The notes beneath the pieces are model-generated. The model was not told where the DNA came from, did no database searches, and saw nothing but the letters and a program-made list of their open reading frames with translations. A stretch of DNA of 64,000 bases from PALSA-612 sp963846915 (GTDB lineage Bacteria; Actinomycetota; Thermoleophilia; Gaiellales; Gaiellaceae), in contig CAWJXV010000002.1 in the NCBI GenBank assembly GCA_963846915.1, forward strand, positions 205,347 through 269,346, given 5' to 3'. Of this stretch, positions 32,762-41,756 are shown piece by piece. Every line of letters starts with the position of its first letter. Position 1 is the stretch's first letter. Made by a program: the position numbers and the translations under genes.

Positions 32762-35274
32762 GAAAGCGCGGCGACGAGCAGCTCCTGGCCCGCGTCGAGC
32801 GCGTCGCCGAGCTTCTCGGGCTCGCGGCCGCCGGCCTCGGCGAAGTCCGCCCGCCCACCGCCGCCGCCGCTGACGAGTCCGGCGATCTCGCGGATCACCT
32901 GGGCCGCGTCGAGGCCGCGCTCGACGAGCCGCTTGTCGATGTTGAGCACGAGCTGCACGCGGCCGTCCACGCGCGCACCGAGCAGCACGGCGCCGACCTT
33001 CTTCTGCTGTCTGATCCGGTCGGAGAGATCGCGCAGCGGCGTCGCCGACTGCTTGACCTCGATCACGGCGATGCTTGCGTCCTCGTAGCGGACGTCGAGC
33101 TCGTCCTCGGCGGCGGCCACGACCGGCGCTTTCTTCTGCTCGCGTCGCACCCGCTCGAGCTCGGCGCGCAGCTCGTCGGCCTCGTGCGCGCGCCCGTGCA
33201 GGAGCGCATATGCCTCGCCGGACGTGACCGCCTCGATCCGCCTCGCGCCCGCGCCCACCGAGCTCTCGGACAGGATCGCGAACGGGCCGATCTCGGCAGT
33301 CCAGCGCACGTGCGTGCCGCCGCAGAGCTCGGTCGAGAAGCCCGGGATCTCGATCACGCGCACCTCGTCGCCGTACTTCTCGCCGAAGAGCATCATCGCG
33401 CCGAGCTTCCGCGCCTCCTCGATCGGCGTCACGAACGAGCGGACGGGCAGGTTCTCGAACACCTTCCGGTTCACGATCTCCTCGACCCGGTGGCGCTCCT
33501 CGGACGTCATCGCCTCCTGGTGCGTGAAGTCGAAACGGAGCTTGTCGGGCCGGACAGCGGAGCCCGCCTGCTTGACGTGCGTCCCGAGCACCTCCCGGAG
33601 CGCCTCGTGGAGGAGGTGCGTGGCCGTGTGGTTCGCCATCGTCGGGAAACGGTGCGACCAGGGGACCACGGCACGCACGCGGTCGCCGACCGCGAAGCCC
33701 TCGCCGCGGAACGTGAGCACCTGATCGTCGCCGACGCGCGTCGCGCGCACGAGCTCGGCCCGAGCGCCCGTCTCCTCGTTCTCGATCCAGCCGGTGTCGG
33801 AGACCTGGCCGCCGCCCTCCGGATAGAACGGCGACTCGTGGAGCTTGGCGTCGAAGAGCCCGTCCTCGCGCGGCTCGAGCGCGGAGATCGCCGTCAGCAC
33901 GTCGGTCTTCTCGTAGCCGACGAACTCGGTCGGGCGCTCGCCGAGGAGACCCACCTCGAAGCCGCCGGCCGAGCGCGAGCGCTCGCGCTGCTCCTCCATC
34001 AGCTGCTTGAACTCGTCCTCGTCGACGGCCAGGCCGCGCTCTCGCGCGAGCTCCTGCGTCAGCTCGAAGGGGAACCCGTAGGTGTCGTGGAGCTGGAACG
34101 CGTCGGCGCCCGAGATCGCCTCGCCTCCGGCCGCGGTCTCCTCGAACAGCCGCGTGCCCCGCGCAAGGGTGCGCGAGAAGCTCTCCTCCTCGGCGGTGAG
34201 GATCCGACGGATCTCGTCCCGGTGCTCGGGCAGCTCGGGGTACGCGTCGCCCATCTGCTCGACGACGACCTCCGCGAGCCGGGAGAGGAATGGCGGGTCG
34301 AGCCCGATCGTCCCCGCCTGCTGCACGGCGCGGCGCGCGATCCGGCGCATGACGTAGCCGCGGCCCTCGTTCGACGGGACGACGCCTTCGGAGGCGAGGA
34401 AGGTGAGCCCGCGCCCGTGGTCGGCGAGGATTCGGTGCGCCTTGGTCGCCTCGGGGCTGTCCCCGTACGCGATGCCGGACTCCCCGGCGATCCAGGCCAT
34501 GATGCTCTGGTAGCCGTCCGTGTCGTAGACGGAGTCGACCTGCTGCAGGACCCGCGCCCCGCGCTCGAGGCCGAGGCCCGTATCGATGTTCTGCTTCGGG
34601 AGCGGGGTCAGCGAGCCGTCGGCGTGGAGCTCGAACTCCATGAAGACGAGGTTCCAGAACTCGAGGAACCGCTCGCACTCGCAACCGGGGAGGCACTCGG
34701 GGCGGCCGCAGCCGACCTCCGGCCCCCAGTCGAAGAACATCTCCGAGTCGGGGCCGCACGGGCCGGGGCCGCCGACCGACCAGAAGTTGTCGGCGCGCGG
34801 CAGCCGGACGATCCGCTCTGGCGGCATCCCGATCCGCTCCCAGGCGGCCACCGCGACCTCGTCCTCGTCGAGCCCGAGCTCCGCGTCGCCCGCGAAGACG
34901 CTGACCCAGATCCGGTCGACGTCGAGCTTCATGTGGTCGAACATGAACTCCCAGGCGAGCTCGATCGCTCCGTCCTTGAAGTACCGGCCGAACGAGAAGT
35001 TGCCGAGCATCTCGAAGAACGTCAGGTGGTAGCCGTCGAGACCGACCTCGTCGATGTCCGGCGTGCGGAACACCTTCTGGACGGTGGTCAGGAGCGGCGC
35101 GGGCGGCTGCTCACGGCCGAGGAAGAACGGCATCAGCGGCTGCATCCCGGCCGACGTGAGGAGCGTCGAGCGGTCCTCCGCGCGCGGGATCAGCGGCCAG
35201 GACGGGTGGAACGTGTGCCCCTTCGACTCGAAGAACGCGCGGTAGCCCTGGCGGAGCTCGGCGGTCGTGCGCAT
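32758..35274 (-). CDS. alaS: alanyl-tRNA synthetase
   Basis: Charges tRNA-Ala. The catalytic core begins MRTTAELRQGYRAFFESKG; FEMLGNFSFGRYFK is motif-like. The editing domain has HTATHLLHEAL (HxxxH) and ELCGGTHVR with Cys-x-x-x-His. The C-terminal coiled region ends with GGGGGRADFAEAGG. The start at 35274 gives 838 residues, close to the usual 850-880. An in-frame ATG 23 codons upstream is not supported by conservation. A perfect hairpin lies at 35355-35381 upstream. Confidence 0.95.
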   Translation of the reverse strand: MRTTAELRQGYRAFFESKGHTFHPSWPLIPRAEDRSTLLTSAGMQPLMPFFLGREQPPAPLLTTVQKVFRTPDIDEVGLDGYHLTFFEMLGNFSFGRYFKDGAIELAWEFMFDHMKLDVDRIWVSVFAGDAELGLDEDEVAVAAWERIGMPPERIVRLPRADNFWSVGGPGPCGPDSEMFFDWGPEVGCGRPECLPGCECERFLEFWNLVFMEFELHADGSLTPLPKQNIDTGLGLERGARVLQQVDSVYDTDGYQSIMAWIAGESGIAYGDSPEATKAHRILADHGRGLTFLASEGVVPSNEGRGYVMRRIARRAVQQAGTIGLDPPFLSRLAEVVVEQMGDAYPELPEHRDEIRRILTAEEESFSRTLARGTRLFEETAAGGEAISGADAFQLHDTYGFPFELTQELARERGLAVDEDEFKQLMEEQRERSRSAGGFEVGLLGERPTEFVGYEKTDVLTAISALEPREDGLFDAKLHESPFYPEGGGQVSDTGWIENEETGARAELVRATRVGDDQVLTFRGEGFAVGDRVRAVVPWSHRFPTMANHTATHLLHEALREVLGTHVKQAGSAVRPDKLRFDFTHQEAMTSEERHRVEEIVNRKVFENLPVRSFVTPIEEARKLGAMMLFGEKYGDEVRVIEIPGFSTELCGGTHVRWTAEIGPFAILSESSVGAGARRIEAVTSGEAYALLHGRAHEADELRAELERVRREQKKAPVVAAAEDELDVRYEDASIAVIEVKQSATPLRDLSDRIRQQKKVGAVLLGARVDGRVQLVLNIDKRLVERGLDAAQVIREIAGLVSGGGGGRADFAEAGGREPEKLGDALDAGQELLVAALS

Positions 35275-35354
35275 GGTTTCGATTCTAGGAGGGTTTGGCG
35301 GGACGTTGCTCGTCGTCGGGGCGCGATGGGCGTCGTGATGCAAGGACGCAGGGA

Positions 35355-35381
35355 GCCTCGATAGTGGTCAACTATCGAGGC
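35355..35381. other. perfect hairpin upstream of alaS
   Basis: GCCTCGATAGT pairs with ACTATCGAGGC around the 5-base loop GGTCA. It sits 80 bases upstream of the alaS start and 84 after the DUF948 gene end, in a 190-bp non-coding gap. Possible terminator of the upstream gene, or part of a leader; no T-box motif was found. Confidence 0.4.
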
Positions 35382-35464
35382 GACTGAGGACGCCGCAGCT
35401 CGGCGCTCAGCGCGTTCCGGCGGCCCCAGCCATGGTTCGCCAAACCCTCGTACTCAGGGTGCGC

Positions 35465-35935
35465 TCAGCGCGGGCTGCCCTTGCGGCCCGCCTCGTCCAG
35501 CTCGTCCGCCAGATCGTTCATGCGACGCGTGCCGGCTTCCTTCGCGGTGCGGACGGCTTCGTCGACGTCGCGGTGCGCGATCAGCGAGGAGACGCCGTGG
35601 CGGAACGCAGCTGCGAGGCCCGCGAGCGCCTCGATCGGCGCGGTCACGACCGCGGACACGGCGCGGACGGCCCTGTCGATCGCGGTCACAGCCTCGACGG
35701 CGCTGTCCGTCATCACGTCGACCTTGTCGAGCTCCGCGTTCACGTGGTCGAGCGTGACGCCCGTCTTGCTGATCACCGGCAGCACCTCCTCCTCGGTGTG
35801 CTTCACGGTCGTGCGGAGCTGCGAGAAGAGCAGGCCGAGCCGCCAGAACGCGTAGCCGATCGCGAGCCCGACGACGACGAGGAAGATCGCGAGGACGACG
35901 TCGAGCGCCTGACTCGTGGTCACGGCCAGCGTCAT
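35465..35935 (-). CDS. DUF948-type membrane protein
   Basis: 156 residues: one N-terminal membrane segment (LDVVLAIFLVVVGLAIGYAFW), then helical, charged stretches (VLPVISKTGVTLDHVNAELDKV, VTDSAVEAVTAIDRAVRAVSAV) as in the DUF948 family, believed to be cell-envelope/chemotaxis-like. Lies between mnmA (start 9 bases upstream) and the alaS leader region. Confidence 0.78.
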   Translation of the reverse strand: MTLAVTTSQALDVVLAIFLVVVGLAIGYAFWRLGLLFSQLRTTVKHTEEEVLPVISKTGVTLDHVNAELDKVDVMTDSAVEAVTAIDRAVRAVSAVVTAPIEALAGLAAAFRHGVSSLIAHRDVDEAVRTAKEAGTRRMNDLADELDEAGRKGSPR

Positions 35936-35944
35936 GGCCCGATT

Positions 35945-37199
35945 CTATGCCGCGGCGAGAACGGTTCCGGCGCCGACGACGGCGTCGTCCTCGTACAGCA
36001 CGGCGGTCTGCCCGGGGGCAACGCCGTACGCGGGCTCGTCGAGCGCGAGGCGGAAACCGCGTGCGGTCGGTTCGACCGAGGCGGCGACCGCGGGCGAGCG
36101 GTAGCGGAGCTTCGCCTCGACACGGGCGGCCGGAGCGTGCAGTCGTCCACGCACCGTCACCCTGTCGCGGGCGAGCGCACCGCGCGGACCGACGACGAGC
36201 GTGTTCGTGGCGGCATGGGTGCGCAGGGCGTAGAGCGGCTTGCTCGTCGCGACGCCGATGCCCTTGCGCTGGCCGGGCGTGAAGCGCCAGTAGCCGTCGT
36301 GCGTGCCGAGCGGGGTGCCGTCGTCCGCGACGACGAGGCCCGGCTCGCGGCGGAGGCCGCGGCGCTCGAGGAAGGCGCGGTAGTCGTCGCCGCCGAGGAA
36401 GCACGCCTCCTGGCTGTCGGCGCGCGAGGCGACGGCGAGCCCGGCACTCGCGGCCTCGGCCCTGGTCTCGGCCTTCGTCTGGGCGCCGAGCGGGAACTCG
36501 ACCCGCTCGAGGAGGCGCGGAGGGAGGCCGGCGAGCATGTACGACTGGTCCTTCTCCGGATCGGCCGCGCGTGCGAGCAGCAGCTGCCCGTCGCGCTCGA
36601 CGATGCGGGCGTAGTGGCCGGTCGCGAGCTTTCGCGGCCCCGGCGCGGCGCGCGAAGGCGAGCAGCTCGGCGAAGCGGAAGCCGCCGTTGCAGCGCGTGC
36701 AGGGGTTGGGAGTCTCGCCGCGCGCGTAGCCGCGGACGAACGGCTCGACGACGGCGCGCCGGAACTCCTCGCGCAGGTCGAGCGTGACGTGAGGCAGCCC
36801 GCGCTCGTGGCAGAGCCGCCGCGCGGCGAGCACCGACGTGGCCGAGCAGCACGCGCGCTCGGTCTCGGGCGCCTCGGGGTCGACCCAGAGGCGGAGCGTC
36901 ACGCCGAGCGCCTCCGGCCCGGCCCGCAGCAGCGCCACGGCGCTGTCGACGCCGCCGCTCATCGCGACGGCTGTGCGGCCCGGCGAGGCGGCGGCGCGAA
37001 ACACGGGCCCGATCGCCGCCGCCAGCGCGTCGGTCGCCAGATCGTCGCCGGGCACGGCGGCCGCCTCGAGCAGGCTAAGACCGCGGAGTTCCTCGGCGAG
37101 CCCCTCGGCGTCGGCGTCGACGATCCGCTCGCCGTCGATCCGCAGCCGGACACTGGCCCACTCGCCGCAGCGCGTCGCATCTCCGAAGACGTCGAGCAC
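35945..37199 (-). CDS. mnmA: tRNA-specific 2-thiouridylase MnmA with N-terminal extension; frame interrupted
   Basis: Thiolates U34 of tRNA-Lys, -Glu, -Gln. The synthetase part has P-loop SGGVDSAVALL, NPCTRCNGGFRFAELL with the first Cys, and SQEACFLGG with the second. After FARRAGAAK the frame must shift: the minus-strand sequence has GCGAAAGC where GCGAAGC is expected (TTT at 36630-36632). The second part (from about residue 245) is in another frame to 35945. The first 68 residues (GDATRCGEWASVRLRIDGERI) resemble a NifU-type scaffold. Length 1255 bp fits one extra base. Gene could be non-functional, or the insertion may be an error. Confidence 0.82.
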
Positions 37200-37239
37200 C
37201 CGGCCAGAGTACGCGCCGCAGCGGTTACAGTGGGCGCAC

Positions 37240-37394
37240 GTGCTCGACCCTGTGCGTGATCGGCGGCCGCACAGTTGAACCAACACGACGTGAAAGGGAA
37301 CCTACGTCGAGCCTAGGCGTTGCCGACGGTTCGCAGGGATCCCACCTGGCTCGCCAGGTTCACTAGGTCGTTGGTCATCGGCAGGGTGGAGCAC
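37240..37394. ncRNA. candidate structured RNA upstream of mnmA
   Basis: 155 bp between the RlpA-like gene and the mnmA start. The ends pair over 13 positions with one mismatch (GTGCTCGACCCTG with CAGGGTGGAGCAC). Inside, ACCAAC..GAC pairs with GTC..GTTGGT, GAAC..CGTCG with CGACG..GTTC, ACCTGGC with GCCAGGT, and CTGTGCG with CGCACAG. This long closed rod with a bubble resembles 6S RNA in outline, and ssrS-type genes lie near aspS in some bacteria, but sequence hallmarks were not verified. On the minus strand it would be an mnmA leader. A TACAGT box at 37226-37231 could serve a plus-strand transcript. Strand undetermined. Confidence 0.4.
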
Positions 37395-37400
37395 GTTTGA

Positions 37401-37814
37401 TCAACGCGCGAAGGCCCAGCGCACGTCGCGGGTGCCGGCGAGGCCGATCTTTTCGGCGAGCGCGGACGTGAGGTCGAAGTCGACGGACGACGGCACCGGG
37501 GCGCGATCGACCACCTGCGTGTAGACGCGCTTGCCGTCGAACTCGACGAAGAGCTTCGCGCCGCAGGGCAGCACCGGGTGCACGACGCCGAGCGTCTTCG
37601 GCTCGAGGAGCCAGCCGCACGAGGACTTGCTGCTCCGGATCACGTGCACGCCCGCGACCGCGTCGTACCAGCCCGTCCCCGCTCCGACGGCCGGATGCGG
37701 CCCGGCCGCCCGCGCCGCCGTGTTGTTCTGGTGGCCGACCGCGAGCGCGAGGACGCCGGCGAACACCCCCATGGCTGCGAGCGCGAGCACGCGCTGGCCG
37801 AACGACGACCTCAC
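37401..37814 (-). CDS. secreted RlpA-like double-psi barrel protein
   Basis: 137 residues starting at GTG 37814, coupled (GTGA) to the preceding membrane-protein gene. An N-terminal signal or anchor segment (QRVLALAAMGVFAGVLALAV) precedes GAGTGWYDAVAGVHVI, LPCGAKLFVEFDGKRVYTQV, VDRAPV and FDLTSALAEKIGL, the arrangement of RlpA/double-psi beta-barrel domains that bind or cleave peptidoglycan. The catalytic Asp in VVDRAP is present. Position next to mnmA is conserved in some actinobacteria. Confidence 0.7.
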   Translation of the reverse strand: MRSSFGQRVLALAAMGVFAGVLALAVGHQNNTAARAAGPHPAVGAGTGWYDAVAGVHVIRSSKSSCGWLLEPKTLGVVHPVLPCGAKLFVEFDGKRVYTQVVDRAPVPSSVDFDLTSALAEKIGLAGTRDVRWAFAR

Positions 37815-38140
37815 CGCGGCTCCGAAGGGTCGTCCCCGGCCGCGCCCGGCGGCAGCACGGAGGTCGACCCGCCGCCGTCGTCCTCGGGAAGCGGGGCGAG
37901 GATCTCGTCCAGGTCCCAGCTGTCCAGGGACGCACCCGTGTCCTCGGGCGGCCAGTCCGGCGGAGCGTCGACGGTCGTCTCCGACCGCCACGCGAGCCAC
38001 TCGATCCCGGTCATCAGGAGCCAGGCGCCGCCCATCACCAGTCCGATCACGAGCGGGCGCAGATCGGCCAGCCCGCAGGCCACCGCGAGCAGGACGAGGA
38101 AGACGATCTCGAACGCGAACCGGGGCGTGAACCCGCCCAT
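37811..38140 (-). CDS. small two-helix membrane protein
   Basis: 109 residues: hydrophobic segments FEIVFLVLLAVACGLADL and PLVIGLVMGGAWLLMTGIEWLAW, then an acidic, Pro/Gly-rich tail without recognised motif. It starts nine bases after aspS and overlaps the RlpA-like gene. Function unknown; likely envelope-associated. Confidence 0.6.
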   Translation of the reverse strand: MGGFTPRFAFEIVFLVLLAVACGLADLRPLVIGLVMGGAWLLMTGIEWLAWRSETTVDAPPDWPPEDTGASLDSWDLDEILAPLPEDDGGGSTSVLPPGAAGDDPSEPR

Positions 38141-38149
38141 GTGCAGAGG

Positions 38150-39898
38150 TTAGCCCTGCGGGGGCGGCGGTGCGACGATCCTCAGGCCGAGCTCGTCGAG
38201 GAGGTCCGCGGTCACCTCGGAGGGGGCGCCGCTCATCGGGTCGACGCCGGCCTGGTTCTTCGGGAAGGCGATCACGTCGCGGAGGTTCGGCTCGCCCGCG
38301 AGCACCATCGTCATCCGGTCGATGCCGAGCGCGATACCGCCATGCGGCGGCGCGCCCATCGCGAGCGCGTCGAGGAGGAAGCCGAACTTGGCGCGCTGCT
38401 CCTCCGGGCTCAGCCGCAGCAGGTCGAACACCTTGGCCTGGATCTCCGGCTCGTGGATCCGGAAGGATCCGCCGCCGAGCTCGTTGCCGTTGACGATGAT
38501 GTCGTACGCGTGCGCAAGCGCCGCCGCGGGCTCGTCGGCGAAGCGCTCCGTCCACTCGGCGGTCGGCCGCGTGAAGGGGTGGTGCACGGCGCCGAAGCGC
38601 TGCTCGTCCTCGTCCCACTCGAACATCGGGAAGTCCGTCACCCAGAGGAAGGTGAAGACGCCGTCGTCGACGAGCCCGAGCTCGCGGCCGAGGTGGAGGC
38701 GGAGCGCGGAGAGAACGCGAGACGTCGCCGCCCAGCCGTCGGCCGCGAAGAGCAGGGTCTCGCCCGGCTGCACCGCGAGCGCGGCGAGCTCGCCCTCGGA
38801 CAGGAACTTGACGATCGGCGAGCGCACCTCGCCGGCCTCGTCGCGCACGACGTAGGCGAGCCCCTTCGCGCCCCACTCCTTCGCGACCTCCTCGAGTCGT
38901 GCGAGCTCGGCACGCGAGAAGGCCTGCGGCACGCGCAGGAACCGGACGGCCTCTGCTCCGCCGAAGACACCGAATTCCGAGCCACGGGTCGCCTCGGTCG
39001 CGTCCTCGATCTCGAGCCCGAAGCGCGTGTCCGGCTTGTCGGTGCCGAAGCGCCGGTCGGCCTCCTCGTAGGTCATCCGCGGCCACGGGCGAGGGACCTC
39101 GACGCCGATGCACTCGCGCCAGATCCGGCCGAACATCTCTTCCTGGAGCTCGAAGAGGTACTCCTGGTCCGGGAACGACATCTCGACGTCGAGCTGCGTG
39201 ATCTCCTGGACGCGGTCGGCGCGCAGATCCTCGTCCCGGAAGCAGATCGCGATCTGGTAGTAGCGGTCGAAGCCCGCCACCATCGTCAGCTGCTTGAGGA
39301 TCTGCGGGCTCTGCGGCAGCGCGAAGAAGCGGCCCTTCTGCAGGCGGCTCGGCACGACGAAGTCACGCGCGCCCTCGGGTGTCGGCTTGAAGAGGATCGG
39401 CGTCTGGATGTCGAGGAAGCCGGCGTCCTCCATCGTGCGGCGGATGATCCCGACCATCTGCGCCCGCAGGCCGATGTTCCGCTGCAGCTTGTCGCGGCGG
39501 AGGTCGAGCCAGCGGTAGCGGAGGCGCAGCGTCTCGTCGACGTTCTCCTCGTCGAGCTGGAAGGGGAGCGGCGTCGAGCGGGAGACGATCTCGAGTTCGT
39601 CGACCTGCAGCTCGACCTCGCCGGTGGGCAGGTTCGGGTTCACGGCCTCGGGCGCTCGCGCGACGACCTCGCCCTCGGCGCGGAGCACGAACTCGTTGCG
39701 CACCTCGTGCGCGACCTGCGCCGCTTCGGGTGCGCGGTCGGGGTTGACGACGAGCTGGCAGATCCCGGTGCGGTCGCGGAGGTCGACGAACACGAGGCCG
39801 CCGTGGTCGCGGCGCGTGTTCGCCCAGCCCGCGAGCGCGATCCGCTGCCCGATGTGCCCGGGCCGCACCTCGCCGCACATCAGGTCGCGCCACGTCAC
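38150..39898 (-). CDS. aspS: aspartyl-tRNA synthetase
   Basis: Charges tRNA-Asp (and tRNA-Asn if non-discriminating). The N-terminal OB-fold anticodon domain (QRIALAGWANTRRDHGGLVF) is followed by the catalytic core: motif 2 (RVQEITQLDVEMSF region and YYQIAICFRDEDLRADR) and motif 3 (GGIALGIDRMTMVL). The bacterial GAD insertion is present between them. At 582 residues it is full length. GTG 39898 is coupled to the hisS stop by overlap. Whether it is discriminating cannot be inferred here. Confidence 0.95.
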   Translation of the reverse strand: MTWRDLMCGEVRPGHIGQRIALAGWANTRRDHGGLVFVDLRDRTGICQLVVNPDRAPEAAQVAHEVRNEFVLRAEGEVVARAPEAVNPNLPTGEVELQVDELEIVSRSTPLPFQLDEENVDETLRLRYRWLDLRRDKLQRNIGLRAQMVGIIRRTMEDAGFLDIQTPILFKPTPEGARDFVVPSRLQKGRFFALPQSPQILKQLTMVAGFDRYYQIAICFRDEDLRADRVQEITQLDVEMSFPDQEYLFELQEEMFGRIWRECIGVEVPRPWPRMTYEEADRRFGTDKPDTRFGLEIEDATEATRGSEFGVFGGAEAVRFLRVPQAFSRAELARLEEVAKEWGAKGLAYVVRDEAGEVRSPIVKFLSEGELAALAVQPGETLLFAADGWAATSRVLSALRLHLGRELGLVDDGVFTFLWVTDFPMFEWDEDEQRFGAVHHPFTRPTAEWTERFADEPAAALAHAYDIIVNGNELGGGSFRIHEPEIQAKVFDLLRLSPEEQRAKFGFLLDALAMGAPPHGGIALGIDRMTMVLAGEPNLRDVIAFPKNQAGVDPMSGAPSEVTADLLDELGLRIVAPPPPQG

Positions 39899-41098
39899 AG
39901 CTTGGCCAGCTCCGCGGCGAGATCAGTCTCGGGCGCGACCCGGATGACGTGCTTTGCGCCCAGGCGACCGGCCTGGGTCAGCTGGCCCTTCACCGAGCGC
40001 CCCGCGTAGTCGGCATCGCAACGGAGCCCCGTCTCCCTCAGCTTCATCATCTCGGCCAGCATCGTCGCCCGGTCACCGCCCTCCTCGAGCAGGAAGAAGA
40101 CGTCGATGCCGTCGTCCCCGGGTGCGGCGCTGCCCGCGTGCTCGAGCGCGAGGAGCAGCCGCTCGATCCCCGCGCCGAAGCCGACGCCCGGGGTCGGCGC
40201 CGCCGCCCAGCTCCTCGGCGAGCCCGTCGTAGCGGCCGCCGCCGGAGAGCACGCTCGTCGACGTGCCTTCGGGGCCGACGAACTCCCAGGTCGTCCGCGT
40301 GTAGTAGTCGAGGCCGCGGACGAGCGTCGGTACGAGCTCGTACCGGACGCCGTAGGCGTCGAGGTAGCGCCGCACCTCGGCGAAGTGCTCGCGGCACGAG
40401 TCGCAGAGCGAGTCGCCGATCGCCGGAGCCGTGCGCAGCACCGCCTGCACCTCCGTCGGCTTGGCCGCGATGTTGTCGAGCGCGCGCAGCGGGTTGCGGC
40501 TTGCCTGCTCGCGGGTCGCCTCGTCGAGCTCGCCCGCGTGCTCGGCGAGCCAGGGGACGAGCTGCTGCTCCAGGTACCGGGGCCGGCAGCTCGGGTCGCC
40601 GATCGAGTTCAGCTCGAGCCGGTACTCGGCGATTCCGAGCCGCCGGAGGAGCGAGTCGTAGAGGTGGATCACCTCGGCGTCGACGGCCGGATCGTCCGAG
40701 CCGATCGCCTCCAGGTCGAGCTGCCAGTGCTCGCGGAAGCGCCCCTTCTGCGGCCGTCCGTAGCGGTAGATGGTCTCGTACGTGTACAGCTTCACGGGCT
40801 GCGGCTCGCGGTGCATGCCGTGCTCGAGGTACGCACGGACGATCGGCGCCGTCGCCTCGGCCCGGAGCGTCAGCGAGCGGTCGCCACGGTCGGTGAACGT
40901 GTACATCTCCTTCGAGACCACGTCCGACCCGTGGCCCGACGTGCGTACGAAGAGCTCAGTGTCCTCGAAGACCGGTGTATTGATCGGCCGATAGCCGTAG
41001 AGCGCGCACAGCTCTTCGAAGCGCGAGGTGACGAGCGCCCAGAGCGGCTGCTCGGACGGGAGGATGTCGTGCGTCCCCCGCGACGCCTCGAACTTCAT
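39895..41098 (-). CDS. hisS: histidyl-tRNA synthetase; frame interrupted near 40.2 kb
   Basis: Charges tRNA-His. N-terminus MKFEASRGTHDILPSEQPLW is typical; motif 2 (YTYETIYRYGRPQKGRFREHWQ), LVRGLDYYTRTTWEFVG and LSGGGRYDGLAEELGGG are present. After GGGA the expected continuation PTPGVGFGAGIERLLLALE is found only in another frame, indicating one extra base around 40196-40206. Total 1204 bp (3n+1) supports a single insertion. The last part ends LAAELAKL before the aspS GTG. ATG 41098 is overlapped by the MBL gene. Sequence error or genuine lesion. Confidence 0.85.
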
Positions 41099-41736
41099 GA
41101 CCCGCGGAGCTCGGTCAGGAACGGGTTGCGCTGGACCTCGTCGCCGAGCGTCGTCGACGGGCCGTGTCCGGAGTACACGACCGTGTCCGGCGGGTAGCGC
41201 TCGGCGAGCGACCTGATCGACTCGAGCAGGACGTCCCAATCGCCGCGCGGCAGGTCGGTGCGACCGACCGAGCCCGCGAAGAGCACGTCGCCCGAGAGCA
41301 GCGCGCCGTCCGAGTAGTACGCCAGGTGGCCGGGCGAGTGGCCCGGGACGGCGACGACATCGAAGGAGATGCCGGCGACCTCGATCGTCTCGCCTCCCGC
41401 GAGCAGCACGTCGGGCTTCCAGCCGCGGAGCGAGACGCCGAGCCCGGAGTAGTAGTTGGCAGGGTTCTCGAGCACGTCCACCTCGATCTCGGGCCCGTAG
41501 ACCTTCACGGCGGTGCCCTCGGCGAGCTCGGCGAGGCCGAGGATGTGGTCCCAGTGCGAGTGCGTGACCAGGATCCCGCCGCATGCCGTTCCCATGCCCG
41601 CCAGCTCCAGGCGAATCGTGGCCGCGTCGCCGCTCGGATCGACGACGGCCGCCTCCGGCGCGCCGCGCTCCAACCGCACGATGTAGCAGTTCGTGCCGAT
41701 CGGGCCCAGCTCGTAGCGGTCGACGACGAGAGCCAT
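41095..41736 (-). CDS. metallo-beta-lactamase-fold hydrolase
   Basis: 213 residues, glyoxalase II-like: the metal motif THSHWDHI, then GHSPGHLAYYSDGALLSGDVLF (His, Asp) and a final VVYSGHGPSTTLGDE. The N-terminus YELGPIGTNCYIVR is the hallmark of this hydrolase class. Substrate not predicted (glutathione-like thioester or other). It overlaps hisS by four bases and is followed by a membrane-protein gene. Confidence 0.88.
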   Translation of the reverse strand: MALVVDRYELGPIGTNCYIVRLERGAPEAAVVDPSGDAATIRLELAGMGTACGGILVTHSHWDHILGLAELAEGTAVKVYGPEIEVDVLENPANYYSGLGVSLRGWKPDVLLAGGETIEVAGISFDVVAVPGHSPGHLAYYSDGALLSGDVLFAGSVGRTDLPRGDWDVLLESIRSLAERYPPDTVVYSGHGPSTTLGDEVQRNPFLTELRGS

Positions 41737-41756
41737 CGACTGAGTCTACGCTCGGG

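Noticed and set aside
32746..35364. An 872-codon plus-strand open frame opposite alaS
   Set aside because: Shadow of alaS; repetitive acidic/arginine composition and no conserved motif.
35275..35464. T-box leader for alaS
   Set aside because: The region has a strong hairpin but no AGGGTGG-type T-box bulge sequence, so a tRNA-sensing leader is not supported.
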